Below, in pieces: positions 18,063 through 28,533 of a stretch of 64,000 bases of DNA (position 1 is the stretch's first letter; the number at the start of each line of letters is the position of its first letter). The translations under genes and the position numbers were made by a program. A model generated the notes under the pieces. The model was not told where the DNA came from. It saw only the letters and a list, made by a program, of their open reading frames with translations, and made no database searches. The stretch comes from Bacillus sp. DNRA2 (GTDB lineage: Bacteria > Bacillota > Bacilli > Bacillales > Cytobacillaceae), in the NCBI RefSeq assembly GCF_012843265.1, contig NZ_JABAIT010000011.1:1-64000 (forward strand), in the 5' to 3' direction.

Positions 18063-20660
18063 TTAGATTTCAACATCTAATCTGTTATCCTTCACCACGA
18101 TATTAACAGGATGTTCTCCGGTAATTTTCCCGGCAATGATCAGCTTAGCAAGCTTCGTTTCCAACTCTCGTTGAATATAGCGTTTGAGCGGACGAGCTCC
18201 ATATACAGGATCAAAACCATTTTCAGCAATAAAATTCTTTGCACCATCAGTCATATTTAAACGTATTTGTTGGTCAGCAAGGCGTTCTTGAAGCTCAGCC
18301 ACCAATTTGACGACGATTCCTTTAATTTCGCTTAAGCCAAGCGGTTTAAACAACAGCAATTCGTCGACCCGGTTAAGAAATTCAGGTCGGAAATGATTTC
18401 TTAACGTTCCCATCACTCGTTCCCGTGTTTCTTCAGAAATATCCCCATTATTGTTGATGGCATCTTCAATTAATAAATGTGAACCAAGATTACTTGTCAT
18501 AATAATGACGGTATTTTTGAAATCCACCGTGCGTCCATGGGAATCGGTGATTCTACCATCATCAAGCATTTGTAGTAGGATGTTAAATACCTCTGGATGC
18601 GCCTTTTCGATTTCGTCTAAAAGAATAACGGAATACGGCTTACGTCTGACAGCCTCTGTCAATTGTCCGCCTTCTTCATAGCCCACATAACCTGGAGGTG
18701 CGCCAATCAGTCTTGATACTGCATGCTTTTCCATGTATTCGGACATATCGATGCGAATCATTTGTTCTTCGCTATCAAACAAAGCTTGTGCGAGTGTTTT
18801 TGCAAGTTCAGTTTTTCCGACACCAGTTGGTCCAAGAAAAATGAACGAACCAATTGGCCGATTCGGGTCCTTAATTCCTGCCCGTGCTCGGAGTACGGCA
18901 TTTGCCACTAATTCAATCGCTTCATCTTGACCAATAACTCGTTCATGAAGGATGCTCTCAAGTCTCAGTAACTTTTCTCGTTCACCCTCGACAAGCTTTG
19001 TAACTGGAATACCCGTCCAGCGGGCAACGATAGAGGCAATCTCCTCTTCGGTTACTTCTTCTCTGAGCAACTTTGTCTCTTGATGCTCGGTAACTGCATC
19101 CTCTAGCTGCTTTAGATCCTTTTCAGCCTGCGGAATTTTTCCATACCGAAGCTCAGAAGCCTTGTTTAAATCGTAATTATTTTCAGCATCCTCCAGCTCG
19201 CGGCGTAACTTTTCAAGTATAGCTCTCTGCTCGCTTACCTTTTGAATTCCTTCTTTCTCATTTTGCCAGCGAGCTTTCATGATGTTTGCTTTATCCTGTA
19301 ATTCAGCCAACTCTTTTTTTAAAGTTTCAAGACGCTGTTGACTTTGCGGATCCGTCTCTTTTTGTAATGCAGCTTCCTCGATTTCAAGCTGCATCACTCT
19401 GCGCACGACTTCATCAATTTCAGTTGGCATTGAATCGATTTCGGTTCTAATCATCGCACACGCTTCATCAACAAGATCAATCGCTTTATCTGGAAGGAAC
19501 CGATCAGTAATATAGCGATCAGAAAGAGTTGCAGCCGCTACTAAAGCACGGTCGTGAATATTTACTCCATGATGAATCTCAAATCTTTCCTTTAAGCCCC
19601 GCAAAATTGAAATCGTATCTTCAACATCAGGCTCTTGGACTAGGACCTGTTGAAAGCGGCGCTCAAGTGCAGGGTCTTTTTCAATATATTTTCTGTGCTC
19701 ATCCAATGTGGTTGCCCCGATACAGTGTAGCTCTCCTCGTGCCAGCATTGGTTTAAGCATATTGCCTGCATCCATAGCTCCTTCAGATTTACCGGCACCA
19801 ACAATGGTATGAAGCTCATCAATGAAGAGGAGGATTTTTCCTTCGCTCTTTTTGACTTCATTTAACACAGCTTTTAAGCGCTCTTCAAATTCGCCCCGAA
19901 ATTTTGCTCCGGCAATTAACGCACTCATATCGAGAGCAAAGATGGTTTTGTCCTTTAAACCCTCTGGAACGTCTTTACGAACAATTCGTTGGGCCAATCC
20001 TTCAACGATTGCTGTTTTCCCAACACCTGGTTCACCGATTAGTACCGGATTGTTCTTTGTTTTCCGTGATAAAATTCTAATCACATGGCGGATTTCACTG
20101 TCACGGCCGATCACGGGATCAATTTTCCCCGTTCTAACTTCTGCAACCAAATCGCGGCCATATTTCTTTAATGCATCATAGGTTGATTCTGGATTTTGTG
20201 AAGTCACCCTTTGATTCCCCCTAATTTCTTTTATTGCTGTTAACAGCTTTTCTTTCGTAAGTTTTAGTTGTTGTAAAATTTTACCTGTTTCTGTTTTGGA
20301 ATGAATTACCGCAAGCAGCACATGCTCAATCGATAAGTATTCATCGGTAAATTGCTTCATTTCCTTTTCCGCATCCGTCATTAGACGTTGCAGGTTTGCG
20401 GAAATATAAATATTCTGCCCTGAGGCACCAGAGCCGGTGACGCGTGGCTTTTTATCGAGCGCCCTTTGTAATTCCTGCTTAAATGCTGCTGGAGCAGAGT
20501 TTAATCTTTCGAGCACACTGGATACTAGATTATCGTCTGTTGATAGAATCGTTAAAAATAAATGAATATCATCAATTTCTTGATGGTTATTTTCGCGAGC
20601 AAGAGTTTGGGCTGACAGCAATGCGGTTTGAAGCCGCTCCGTCATTTTGTTTAAATCCAT
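18063..20660 (-). CDS. clpB: ATP-dependent chaperone ClpB
   Basis: Hexameric AAA+ disaggregase that works with DnaK to recover aggregated proteins. The 865-residue protein has the N-domain (two Clp_N repeats, residues 1-140) and AAA1 with Walker A GEPGVGKT. The long coiled-coil middle domain around residues 400-520 identifies ClpB rather than ClpC, and AAA2 carries Walker A GPTGVGKT. The IGF/IGL loop needed for ClpP docking is not apparent. The ATG at 20660 follows GGAGGATATTAAA; the ORF extension to 20708 covers the ribosome binding site. A CtsR-like operator lies about 75 bases upstream. Confidence 0.97.
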   Translation of the reverse strand: MDLNKMTERLQTALLSAQTLARENNHQEIDDIHLFLTILSTDDNLVSSVLERLNSAPAAFKQELQRALDKKPRVTGSGASGQNIYISANLQRLMTDAEKEMKQFTDEYLSIEHVLLAVIHSKTETGKILQQLKLTKEKLLTAIKEIRGNQRVTSQNPESTYDALKKYGRDLVAEVRTGKIDPVIGRDSEIRHVIRILSRKTKNNPVLIGEPGVGKTAIVEGLAQRIVRKDVPEGLKDKTIFALDMSALIAGAKFRGEFEERLKAVLNEVKKSEGKILLFIDELHTIVGAGKSEGAMDAGNMLKPMLARGELHCIGATTLDEHRKYIEKDPALERRFQQVLVQEPDVEDTISILRGLKERFEIHHGVNIHDRALVAAATLSDRYITDRFLPDKAIDLVDEACAMIRTEIDSMPTEIDEVVRRVMQLEIEEAALQKETDPQSQQRLETLKKELAELQDKANIMKARWQNEKEGIQKVSEQRAILEKLRRELEDAENNYDLNKASELRYGKIPQAEKDLKQLEDAVTEHQETKLLREEVTEEEIASIVARWTGIPVTKLVEGEREKLLRLESILHERVIGQDEAIELVANAVLRARAGIKDPNRPIGSFIFLGPTGVGKTELAKTLAQALFDSEEQMIRIDMSEYMEKHAVSRLIGAPPGYVGYEEGGQLTEAVRRKPYSVILLDEIEKAHPEVFNILLQMLDDGRITDSHGRTVDFKNTVIIMTSNLGSHLLIEDAINNNGDISEETRERVMGTLRNHFRPEFLNRVDELLLFKPLGLSEIKGIVVKLVAELQERLADQQIRLNMTDGAKNFIAENGFDPVYGARPLKRYIQRELETKLAKLIIAGKITGEHPVNIVVKDNRLDVEI

Positions 20661-20733
20661 TTTAATATCCTCCTTACTGCTAGTGGCTAAAGGTCTATCT
20701 GGACTCACGCTTGTAGTGCATGTTATTTATTAG

Positions 20734-20750
20734 TTTGACCTTTCCTGACC
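20734..20750 (-). promoter_or_regulatory. CtsR-like operator of clpB
   Basis: On the minus strand, GGTCAGGAAAGGTCAAA corresponds to the CtsR tandem heptad (A/G)GTCAAA-NAN-(A/G)GTCAAA, with the second heptad perfect and the first with two mismatches. TATAAT (20760-20765) lies just upstream, so binding would cover the transcription start. This predicts heat-inducible derepression. Confidence 0.8.
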
Positions 20751-20776
20751 TTTATGTATATTATATTCCTATTTTT

Positions 20777-20808
20777 CCAAAAAATAAAGCCATCCAGGAG
20801 TGGATGGC
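20777..20808 (-). terminator. Rho-independent terminator of yjzC
   Basis: An 8-bp stem (GCCATCCA / TGGATGGC) with a 4-base loop is followed in the minus direction by TTTATTTTTT. It lies close behind yjzC and ahead of the clpB promoter. Confidence 0.85.
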
Positions 20809-20829
20809 TAAGTTTGTTTTGGACAAAGT

Positions 20830-21009
20830 TTAAGGTCTACGCTTATATGACCAAACCCTGTCATCATTTGAGTTTTCCGGGAATTTGTCTCCTGCTTTTA
20901 AACGAATCATTTTCGGGTTGTTGACTTGATCGCCAGAATCTCCAATCTCGATATATACTCCGTTATTTGGCGCTTTATGTCCTGATTTAAATTGCCTGTT
21001 TTGGCCCAT
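20830..21009 (-). CDS. yjzC: YjzC family protein
   Basis: A 59-residue basic protein conserved in Bacillaceae. MGQNRQFKSGHKAPNNGVY, the central GDQVNNPKMIRLKAGDKFPE and the C-terminal YKRRP agree with B. subtilis YjzC as I recall it. Its function is unknown. I start at the ATG at 21009, nine bases after AGGAGG; the TTG at 21018 overlaps that site. No membrane segment is present. It lies between clpB and argF, as yjzC does relative to argF in B. subtilis. Confidence 0.85.
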   Translation of the reverse strand: MGQNRQFKSGHKAPNNGVYIEIGDSGDQVNNPKMIRLKAGDKFPENSNDDRVWSYKRRP

Positions 21010-21110
21010 TTGGTTCAACCTCCTTAGCTGAATGGTTCATTTGCTATTATCTCCAGTTAAGTTGGGATTGTTAGCAGCCAAAATTAGGATATTAAGTGGG
21101 CCGTTCAAAT

Positions 21111-21223
21111 TTTATCCGCCAAAATCGGGACTTTATCCGACGTTTCAAGCTGTTTATCCGACGATTTTGGCCAGTTATCCGACTTTTACAGGCGTTTATC
21201 CGCCGAATTTTGCTATTTATCCG
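21111..21223. repeat. Six-copy tandem array with exact 21-bp period
   Basis: TTTATCCG (one copy GTTATCCG) begins at 21111, 21132, 21153, 21174, 21195 and 21216, exactly 21 bases apart. The half of each unit after TTATCCG varies more (GCCAAAATCGGGAC, ACGTTTCAAGCTG and others). The array fills most of the 300-base gap between yjzC and the argF terminator. It contains no credible ORF. Confidence 0.9.
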
Positions 21224-21270
21224 CTTTTCGACTAAATTCGACACAACCAGCAACATCCCTGCAAAAACTT

Positions 21271-21310
21271 AAAAAGACCAACCAGCACAAACAAGTGCCG
21301 ATTGGTCTTT
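21271..21310 (-). terminator. Rho-independent terminator of argF
   Basis: An imperfect hairpin (AAAGACCAA ... TTGGTCTTT, with an inner GCAC / GTGC pairing) lies eight bases after argF. The A-run on the plus side gives a T-run on the minus transcript. Confidence 0.8.
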
Positions 21311-21318
21311 ACCTAACA

Positions 21319-22278
21319 TTAATCTTTTAAGATTTCCACCAACAACGCTTTTTGAGCGTGTAATCTGTTGCCTGCCTGCTCAAAAATAACTGAGTTAGGA
21401 CCGTCGATTACGCTAGTGCTTACCTCTTCTTCTCTGTGTGCTGGTAAACAATGCAAGAAAATGTAATCTGGTTTAGCATGCTTCACAAGCTCATCATTGA
21501 TTTGGAAGCCTTCGAATGCTTTTAATCTGATTTCGTTTTCTTTTTCCTGTCCCATGCTAGTCCATACATCCGCATAAACTGCGTCTGCATCAGTAATCGC
21601 CTCGACTGGGTCATTTGTGATGACCACTTTAGCGCCACTTTCAGCTGCAAAGCCCTGAACCGCTTCAACAACTGTAGCATCTGGCTCATAGCCTTTCGGT
21701 GAGGCAACCGCAATATCCATACCCATTTTTGCACAAGCGATCATTAAGGAATGTGCCACGTTGTTTCCATCACCAATGTATGCCATTTTCAAGCCAGCGA
21801 ACTTACCTTTTTGCTCATATACCGTTTGCAGGTCAGCCAGTGCTTGGCATGGGTGGTACAAGTCTGTTAAGCCGTTAATGACAGGAATCGAAGCATGTTC
21901 AGCCAATTCTTCAATGATGGAATGTGAGAAAGTACGAATCATAATCCCATCGATATAGTGAGACATCACTTTCGCTGTATCTGAAATTGGCTCGCCTCTG
22001 CCAATTTGTAAATCCTTACTGTTCATCACGATGGCTTGACCGCCTAATTGCAGCATCCCTGCCTCAAAAGAGACACGCGTTCTTGTTGATGATTTTTCAA
22101 AAATCATCCCAAGAATTTTGCCTGCGAGAGGCTTGCCATGATCAATACCAGCAAGCTTTTCTTGCTTTAATTTAATAGCGTTGTCTACTAATGCTTGAAT
22201 TGTCTGAGGTGGAAGGTCCTTTAATGTTAATAAATCTTTTCCTTTAAGTTGTGTATCGTATACACTTGTTTGAGTCAT
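21319..22278 (-). CDS. argF: Ornithine carbamoyltransferase
   Basis: Makes citrulline from ornithine and carbamoyl phosphate in arginine synthesis. The 319-residue protein has the carbamoyl phosphate loop SSTRTR, the HPCQ motif, and the ornithine-binding HCLPAHR. All active-site motifs are intact. Its ATG overlaps the carB stop codon as ATGA, which suggests translational coupling with carbamoyl phosphate synthesis. The context (carA-carB-argF) rules out a catabolic arcB role. It is last in the operon. Confidence 0.97.
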   Translation of the reverse strand: MTQTSVYDTQLKGKDLLTLKDLPPQTIQALVDNAIKLKQEKLAGIDHGKPLAGKILGMIFEKSSTRTRVSFEAGMLQLGGQAIVMNSKDLQIGRGEPISDTAKVMSHYIDGIMIRTFSHSIIEELAEHASIPVINGLTDLYHPCQALADLQTVYEQKGKFAGLKMAYIGDGNNVAHSLMIACAKMGMDIAVASPKGYEPDATVVEAVQGFAAESGAKVVITNDPVEAITDADAVYADVWTSMGQEKENEIRLKAFEGFQINDELVKHAKPDYIFLHCLPAHREEEVSTSVIDGPNSVIFEQAGNRLHAQKALLVEILKD

Positions 22279-25200
22279 CCTACCGTCACGTCCTTATTTA
22301 TGGATTGATGCCAATGGCTGATTGATTGAACTTGCCAATCCTTCACTGCCACTGCAATTAAGAAAGCTTTTGCTGTTTCTTTTTCAGTAAAAGTTAATAT
22401 TCGGTTACGCGTTGCGATTTGGCGCGCTTTAATATCTGTTGCTTGTTTTTGAGTATTGAAAAAGGCAATCGTCTGACCATCTTTAAGTGCCTCTTCTAAT
22501 TCTTCTGTTTGCACGATTTCGATATTTGCTTGTTTTGCCAATTGTGTGAGTTCTGTTACATCATCCAATGGACTACAAACGAGCTTTCCACCATTTATAG
22601 AATTTTTCACGTTCACATGAAGCCATTTTGCTAATGCTTCACTTATACTACCTGCAATACTGATACCTTCACCGGTCGATTTCATTTCCGGACCAACTTT
22701 TGAATCTAAACCATGAAGGGCATAGTTTGAGAATACAGGATACTTAATTGTAATAAACGGCAAGGAAACTGGCTTGTTTTGCTCAGCACGATTAGCCAAA
22801 GATAGTTTTCCAAGTAAGATTTTCGTTGCGATTTGCACGAGTGGTTGTCCTGTTACCTTACTAACAATCGGCACGGTACGACTAGCTCGTGGATTCACTT
22901 CTAATACTAACACAGATTTGTCTGTAACAATAAATTGAATATTCATTAAACCTTTATAGTGGAGTTTTCTCACGATTTTTTCCGCATAAGTTAACATCGT
23001 TTGTTCTGTCTCAGTTGAAAAACTTTGTGCCGGTAAAATCGACATACTATCACCAGAGTGAACACCCGTTTTTTCGATGTGCTCAACAATAGTTGGCACC
23101 AAAATATTTTCGCCATCTGCAGCTAAATCGAGTTCAGCCTCTTGAGCGTAAATATACTGGTCAACCAGAATGGGATAAGAAACGGAACCATTTGCTAATT
23201 TTTTCTCAAGCTCAGCTTTATTTTTCAGAACTTCCATCCCTCTACCACCAATTACATAGGATGGACGAAGCAAAATTGGGTAGCCAAGATCCTCTACACA
23301 TGCCAATAATTCCGCTTCGTTATTGGCAATGTCACCGCGGACACGTGGGATTTCAAGCTCATCAAGTAACTGATAAAAGCGTTCGCGGTCCTCCAATAAA
23401 TCAATCATTTCTGAACTTGTGCCAAGCAGATTTACACCATATGCTTCAAGCTCATCAGCGAGATTCAATGCCGTTTGTCCGCCTAATTGGACAATCACAT
23501 CGCTAATTCCTTCTGCTTCCATTACATTTAAAACTGATTCGATCGTTAATGGCTCAAAATAGAGCTTATCAGCTGTGGCAAAATCAGTACTCACTGTTTC
23601 CGGATTATTATTAATCATAATTGTTTCTATGTTTTCATCCTTTAACGCTAATACTCCGTGCACTGAACAGTAGTCAAACTCAATTCCTTGACCAATACGG
23701 ATTGGGCCACTTCCAATAATTAGAACCTTTTGTTTTTCGGATGGACTTTGTTCATTTTCACCACTATAGCTGGAATAGTAATAATTAGAGACTGAATGGA
23801 ATTCTGCAGCACATGTATCAACCATTTTATAGGCAGGTAAAACGCTAAAGCCTTTTCTTAATTTTCGGACATCACTTTCAGTAATAGCCCATACACCAGC
23901 TAAGAATTTGTCCCCAAAGCCTTTATTCTTATAAAGTTGAAGGGCTTCCTTTGTAACTGTTTCACTAGTTGTTTTTACGATTTCTGCCTCAAGGCCGATA
24001 AGCTTTTTAAAGCGTGTCAGGTAAAATAAATCTATTTTGGTTTGCTGGTGAATTTCTTCGATCTCCACACCACGACGGATTAATTCAAAGATGACAAACA
24101 AGCGCTCATCCGTTTGCGCAAGCATCATTTCCTGAAGCTGTTCAACTGACTGATTTTTCAGGCTTGGTAAAATCAAGTCCTGATTGTCAATTTCCAAAGA
24201 ATGAATCGCCTTAAACAATGAGCGTTCCAGATTACGATCAATTCCCATGACTTCTCCGGTTGCCTTCATTTGCGTACCTAGCTTGCGGTTGACTTGTGGG
24301 AACTTATCAAATGCCCATTTTGGAAATTTAACGACTACGTAATCAAGAGCTGGTTCAAAGCTCGCAAACGTTTCACCGGTAACCGGATTAATGATTTCAG
24401 ATAAGGAATAACCGACAGCAAGCTTAGCGGCCATGCGAGCAATTGGATAACCGGTAGCCTTTGAAGCCAATGCCGATGAACGGCTGACCCGTGGATTTAC
24501 TTCAATTAAGTAATATTGTTTGCTGTATGGGTCAAGCGCAAACTGTATATTGCAGCCACCGACGATTTTGAGTGCCGAAATGATTTTAATAGATGCCGTA
24601 CGCAGCATTTGGTATTCGTCATCCGTTAATGTTTGCGATGGTGCGACAACAATTGAGTCACCGGTATGAATGCCTACCGGGTCGATATTTTCCATATTAC
24701 AAACAGTAATACATGTATTTGCTGCGTCACGCATTACTTCATATTCAACTTCCTTGAAACCAGCGATGCTTTTTTCAATTAAGCACTGGTTAATCGCACT
24801 TTCAGATAAACCGCTTGTGACGAGGCTCGTTAGCTCGTCAAAATTATTGGCAATTCCCCCGCCAGTTCCACCGAGAGTATAGGCTGGGCGAATGATAATC
24901 GGAAAACCAATTTCGTTGGCAAATTGAACTGCCTCTTCTTTTGTATGAACAATTGTACTTTCTGGGACAGGTTCACCAAGCTCGTTCATCAATGCCCGGA
25001 AGGCTTCTCGGTCCTCCCCTTTTTTAATCGAATCAATCGAAGTTCCAAGGAGCTTTACTCCGTATTTTTCAATAATGCCCGCTTCGCTAAGACGGAAAGC
25101 AAGGTTTAGTCCAACCTGTCCGCCTATGGTTGCTAGCATTCCGTCTGGACGTTCTTTCGCTATGATTTTTTCTAGGCTTTCAACCGTAAGCGGTTCAAAA

Positions 25201-25394
25201 TAAACGAAATCTGCACAAAATTCATCAGTCATAATGGTTGCCGGGTTGTTGTTAACAAGGATGACGCGATAACCTTCTTCCTTAAGCGCCATACAAGCCT
25301 GAGTGCCGGCATAATCAAATTCTGCTGCCTGACCAATGACGATTGGTCCCGAACCGATTACAAGAATGGATTTTATACTAGTGTCTTTAGGCAT
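22275..25394 (-). CDS. carB: Carbamoyl phosphate synthase large subunit, arginine-linked
   Basis: Synthesises carbamoyl phosphate from bicarbonate, ATP and the ammonia supplied by CarA. The 1039-residue protein has the two homologous ATP-grasp halves: the first begins [22 protein letters not shown] and the second [20 protein letters not shown]. Each has the matching EVNPR motif. A shortened allosteric MGS-like C-terminal domain follows. Its length is near the arginine-specific enzyme of B. subtilis, shorter than the pyrimidine PyrAB. The ATG at 25394 overlaps the carA end by eight bases and is nine bases after GGGAGAG. Confidence 0.97.
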   Translation of the reverse strand: MPKDTSIKSILVIGSGPIVIGQAAEFDYAGTQACMALKEEGYRVILVNNNPATIMTDEFCADFVYFEPLTVESLEKIIAKERPDGMLATIGGQVGLNLAFRLSEAGIIEKYGVKLLGTSIDSIKKGEDREAFRALMNELGEPVPESTIVHTKEEAVQFANEIGFPIIIRPAYTLGGTGGGIANNFDELTSLVTSGLSESAINQCLIEKSIAGFKEVEYEVMRDAANTCITVCNMENIDPVGIHTGDSIVVAPSQTLTDDEYQMLRTASIKIISALKIVGGCNIQFALDPYSKQYYLIEVNPRVSRSSALASKATGYPIARMAAKLAVGYSLSEIINPVTGETFASFEPALDYVVVKFPKWAFDKFPQVNRKLGTQMKATGEVMGIDRNLERSLFKAIHSLEIDNQDLILPSLKNQSVEQLQEMMLAQTDERLFVIFELIRRGVEIEEIHQQTKIDLFYLTRFKKLIGLEAEIVKTTSETVTKEALQLYKNKGFGDKFLAGVWAITESDVRKLRKGFSVLPAYKMVDTCAAEFHSVSNYYYSSYSGENEQSPSEKQKVLIIGSGPIRIGQGIEFDYCSVHGVLALKDENIETIMINNNPETVSTDFATADKLYFEPLTIESVLNVMEAEGISDVIVQLGGQTALNLADELEAYGVNLLGTSSEMIDLLEDRERFYQLLDELEIPRVRGDIANNEAELLACVEDLGYPILLRPSYVIGGRGMEVLKNKAELEKKLANGSVSYPILVDQYIYAQEAELDLAADGENILVPTIVEHIEKTGVHSGDSMSILPAQSFSTETEQTMLTYAEKIVRKLHYKGLMNIQFIVTDKSVLVLEVNPRASRTVPIVSKVTGQPLVQIATKILLGKLSLANRAEQNKPVSLPFITIKYPVFSNYALHGLDSKVGPEMKSTGEGISIAGSISEALAKWLHVNVKNSINGGKLVCSPLDDVTELTQLAKQANIEIVQTEELEEALKDGQTIAFFNTQKQATDIKARQIATRNRILTFTEKETAKAFLIAVAVKDWQVQSISHWHQSINKDVTVG

Positions 25395-26463
25395 ACGTAG
25401 CAACTCTCCCGTTATTTTTAACTAAATCGATAAATTCATCAAAGATGTATTCACTATCACTTGGTCCTGGATTTGCTTCCGGATGAAATTGGACTGTACG
25501 TAATGGCAATGTATCATGAGTTAACCCTTCAACAGAACGATCATGCAAATTATAAAACCGTGTTTGCAATCCTGTTCCAAATAAACTGTCTTCATGCACC
25601 ACATAGCTATGATTTTGCGAAGACATGAAAACATGATTAGTCACTAAGTCACAGACCGGATGATTCGCACCGCGATGTCCAAACGTTAGCTTTGCTGTAT
25701 CAGCACCTAATGCCAATGCAGTAAGCTGGTGTCCAAGACAAATTCCAAGCGTTGGATATTTATGAACAAGTTGATTAATTTTTGTCAATTCACTCTGAAC
25801 ATCCTTGGGATCTCCAGGTCCGTTTGAAAGTAAAATTCCATCTGGCTTTAACGCAGCAATGTCAGCAAAGCTCGTATGGAATGGAACTACGGTTACTTGG
25901 CAATTGCGATTGAGGAGAGACGCAACGATAGAATGCTTAAAGCCAAAATCGACAACAACTATATGGTGGTCGCCTGCACCAAGTTTCACAATTTCCTTTG
26001 TGGACACTTCTTCTACTTTACAATTGTTTTTCAAAGTGATTTCCGCTTCGCTCACCTCTCCTTTGGAGATAACCGCAGGCATCGAGCCTTTATCGCGAAT
26101 TTTTTTCACAAGCGCTCGCGTATCAATTTCATCGAGCAATGGAATATTCCACTTATCCAAATATTGCTTTAGTGAGTATTTTGCTTGATAATGAAACACT
26201 TCTTCATTTGCCTCGTAGACAATAACGCCAGCAACATGTGGCATCGAACTTTCGAAATCAGCTTCATTAATCCCGTAATTTCCGATTAGTGGATACGTAA
26301 AAACAACAATTTGATCTTTATAAGAAGGATCTGTTAATACTTCTTGAAAACCGGTCATGCCTGTATAAAAAACCACTTCCCCGAAGGCTTCTGTTAAGTT
26401 CGTATTGGTCTTCCATTTTCCTTCAAAAACTTCCCCACTTGATAATTTTAAGATCCCGCGCAT
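25387..26463 (-). CDS. carA: Carbamoyl phosphate synthase small subunit, arginine-linked
   Basis: Glutamine amidotransferase subunit that hydrolyses glutamine and channels ammonia to CarB. The 358-residue protein has the N-terminal CPSase_sm domain (RGILKLSSGEVFEG) and a class I glutaminase with nucleophile Cys in LGICLGHQ. The catalytic His/Glu are in VQFHPEANPGP. The ATG at 26463 follows GAGGTG; a longer frame to 26562 runs into the promoter. Two ARG-box-like sites lie just upstream, and the arg terminator at 26531-26574 separates it from argD. Confidence 0.97.
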   Translation of the reverse strand: MRGILKLSSGEVFEGKWKTNTNLTEAFGEVVFYTGMTGFQEVLTDPSYKDQIVVFTYPLIGNYGINEADFESSMPHVAGVIVYEANEEVFHYQAKYSLKQYLDKWNIPLLDEIDTRALVKKIRDKGSMPAVISKGEVSEAEITLKNNCKVEEVSTKEIVKLGAGDHHIVVVDFGFKHSIVASLLNRNCQVTVVPFHTSFADIAALKPDGILLSNGPGDPKDVQSELTKINQLVHKYPTLGICLGHQLTALALGADTAKLTFGHRGANHPVCDLVTNHVFMSSQNHSYVVHEDSLFGTGLQTRFYNLHDRSVEGLTHDTLPLRTVQFHPEANPGPSDSEYIFDEFIDLVKNNGRVATYA

Positions 26464-26485
26464 ATTTTTACACCTCGAAGGTTTT

Positions 26486-26520
26486 TGTATAAATATATCA
26501 TACAAATTTATATTTATGCA
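26486..26520 (-). promoter_or_regulatory. ARG-box-like sites upstream of carA
   Basis: Two AT-rich dyads lie 24-58 bases before carA: TGCATAAATATAAA (26507-26520) and TGTATGATATATTTATACA (26486-26504). The first matches the ArgR/AhrC consensus TGAATwwwwATTCA at most fixed positions. Tandem sites are typical for the hexameric regulator AhrC. Confidence 0.5.
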
Positions 26521-26530
26521 TTTATTTTTA

Positions 26531-26574
26531 TAAAAAATCTGCCTCTGTCTCAAAAAAAACATAAGACAGGGGCA
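26531..26574 (-). terminator. Terminator between argD and carA
   Basis: On the minus strand, TGCCCCTGTCTT pairs with AGACAGAGGCA (one mismatch) and is followed by GATTTTTTATAAAAA. It would end or attenuate argCJBD transcription before carA. Confidence 0.75.
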
Positions 26575-26588
26575 AATTCATACATTTT

Positions 26589-27746
26589 TTATGCTTTCAC
26601 TACATCACTTTTTTTAAGAACTGTTGCAATGGTTTTTACAGCTTCATCGATTTCCGCAGTAGTAACCGTTAATGGAGGTAATAAACGAATTACTTTTTCG
26701 CCCGCCTGCAAGAGGATTAAGCCTTGATTGCGAAGCTCGCTTAACAGCGGTGCTACAGCCAGGTCACACTCAATCCCAATCATGAGGCCAAGGCCACGTA
26801 CCTCTTTTACAAAAGAAACATCCTGTAAATGAGTTTGTAATTGGCTTGTTAAATATTTACCTTTTTCTTGAACGTTTTCTAAAAGCCCGCTGTTAAAGAT
26901 TTCAGTCATTGTTGCAATTGCTGCAGCAATTGACACAGGGTTTCCACCGAATGTAGAACCGTGACTACCCGGTCCAAAATATTCACTAAGATTTTCTCTG
27001 CCGATTACAGCTCCGATTGGAAAACCACTTCCCAAACCTTTAGCAGATGTGACAATATCCGGCGTTAAGCCGAAATGTTGGAACGCAAATGGTTTACCTG
27101 TTCGACCTATTCCTGTTTGAATTTCATCGATAACAAATAATGCACCATTTTCTTTACAAAGCGCTTCTACTCCATGAAAGAATTCTTGGTCTCCAACATG
27201 GATTCCACCTTCACCTTGTATCACCTCGAGCATGACTGCTGCAACATCATCGCCGATCGCAGCTTTAACCGCGTCGAGATCGTTATACGGAACATATACA
27301 AATTTTTCGAGCATTGGTCCAAATCCATGCTTGATTTTATCTTGACCAGTAGCAGACATCGTTGCAAATGTACGACCATGGAATGAATTTAAGAAGGTAA
27401 TAATTTTTGTTCGGCCAGTCGCCTTTCTTGCAAGTTTGATAGCTCCTTCATTTGCCTCGGCGCCACTGTTTGCAAAGAATACTCGGTCCATCCCAGCCGC
27501 CTCTGCTAGTTTTGTTGCAGCTTCTTCCTGCTTGGAGTTTGTAAATAAATTTGAAACATGCCAGTATTGATTGATTTGCTCAAGCACAGCCTGTTGAACT
27601 TTTTCCGGTCTGTGGCCAATATTGCAAACGCCGATTCCTGACGTAAAATCTAAATATTTTTTTCCATTAATATCGATCATCCAGCTCCCTTGGGCAGAGG
27701 CTGGTTCAATTTCCCAACGGCCATAGGTTTGAAATAAATTGCTCAT
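26589..27746 (-). CDS. argD: Acetylornithine aminotransferase
   Basis: PLP-dependent class III aminotransferase that converts N-acetylglutamate semialdehyde to N-acetylornithine. The 385-residue protein has FFANSGAEANEGAIK near the substrate site and the FVIDEIQTGIGRTG region whose Asp contacts the PLP ring. The PLP lysine lies in TSAKGLGSGFP. Its ATG overlaps the argB stop (ATGA-type overlap at 27743-27746), so translation is probably coupled. It is the last gene of argCJBD before the terminator. Confidence 0.96.
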   Translation of the reverse strand: MSNLFQTYGRWEIEPASAQGSWMIDINGKKYLDFTSGIGVCNIGHRPEKVQQAVLEQINQYWHVSNLFTNSKQEEAATKLAEAAGMDRVFFANSGAEANEGAIKLARKATGRTKIITFLNSFHGRTFATMSATGQDKIKHGFGPMLEKFVYVPYNDLDAVKAAIGDDVAAVMLEVIQGEGGIHVGDQEFFHGVEALCKENGALFVIDEIQTGIGRTGKPFAFQHFGLTPDIVTSAKGLGSGFPIGAVIGRENLSEYFGPGSHGSTFGGNPVSIAAAIATMTEIFNSGLLENVQEKGKYLTSQLQTHLQDVSFVKEVRGLGLMIGIECDLAVAPLLSELRNQGLILLQAGEKVIRLLPPLTVTTAEIDEAVKTIATVLKKSDVVKA

Positions 27747-28516
27747 TTAATCATCGGCTCCTTTTTAGTCACACTAGTGCCGTGCCATTTTTCATTTTGA
27801 TAAAACGGATTTTTTCCGGAGACAATCATCACAGAATCAACGCCCTTTTCAACCGTAGCTAACGCTGATTGAACTTTTGGAATCATTCCTCCGCTAATTT
27901 CCCCATTCTCAATATATGTGTTAATTTCAGATGCGGTTAGGCATTCGGCCAATTTACCTTCAATTAAAACGCCATCGACATTGGTTACAAATAGGCATTG
28001 CTCAGCGTTTAATGCCTTAGCTACAGCCGCAGCTGCATAATCGGCATTAATATTCAGCTTAGCGCAGTCTTTAGAAATACCGATTGGCGTTACAACCGGA
28101 ATGTAATTTTGCGCAATTAACAACTGAAGTAAATTTGTATTCACTTCAGTAATTTCACCAACATAACCAAGCTCTTCCTGGTTAATGAATTCAGCGTTTA
28201 ACAGCTTTCCGTCACTGCCATTTATACCAATGGCATTAAAGTTATGACTTGAAAGTAGCGACACTAATTTGCGGTTTGTTTGACCTGCTAACGTCATTTC
28301 TACAACCTTCAACGTATCAAGCCCTGTTTTTCTCAATCCGTTCACAAACTCAGGCTTTACATTATATAACGCGAGCATTTCATTGATATCTGGGCCTCCG
28401 CCGTGTACAAACACGAGCTTATAGCCTTGATTTTGCAGTTCATTAAGGCTTTGGTAAAATCCTGAAGCTAGTTCATCTATCACGCTTCCGCCTAGTTTTA
28501 TGACAACAATCTTCAT
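27743..28516 (-). CDS. argB: Acetylglutamate kinase
   Basis: Phosphorylates N-acetylglutamate, the second step of the cyclic arginine pathway. The 257-residue amino-acid kinase fold has the N-terminal VIKLGGSV, FVHGGGPDIN and a C-terminal SGGMIPKVQSA lysine-containing loop. It is the short form without the N-terminal helix of arginine-inhibited enzymes. The ATG follows GGGGAGAGAGAA. It sits between argJ (17-base gap) and argD (4-base overlap). Confidence 0.96.
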   Translation of the reverse strand: MKIVVIKLGGSVIDELASGFYQSLNELQNQGYKLVFVHGGGPDINEMLALYNVKPEFVNGLRKTGLDTLKVVEMTLAGQTNRKLVSLLSSHNFNAIGINGSDGKLLNAEFINQEELGYVGEITEVNTNLLQLLIAQNYIPVVTPIGISKDCAKLNINADYAAAAVAKALNAEQCLFVTNVDGVLIEGKLAECLTASEINTYIENGEISGGMIPKVQSALATVEKGVDSVMIVSGKNPFYQNEKWHGTSVTKKEPMIK

Positions 28517-28533
28517 TTCTCTCTCCCCTAACG

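Noticed and set aside
21111-21223. CRISPR array
   Set aside because: Units are 21 bp in total with no 28-37-bp repeats and unique spacers, and there are no cas genes. The same holds for the 20-bp array at 53258-53347.
21032-21235. 67-codon ORF across the 21-bp array
   Set aside because: The 21-bp period is a multiple of three, so the array stays open by construction. The product is a repeated low-complexity peptide without a ribosome binding site.
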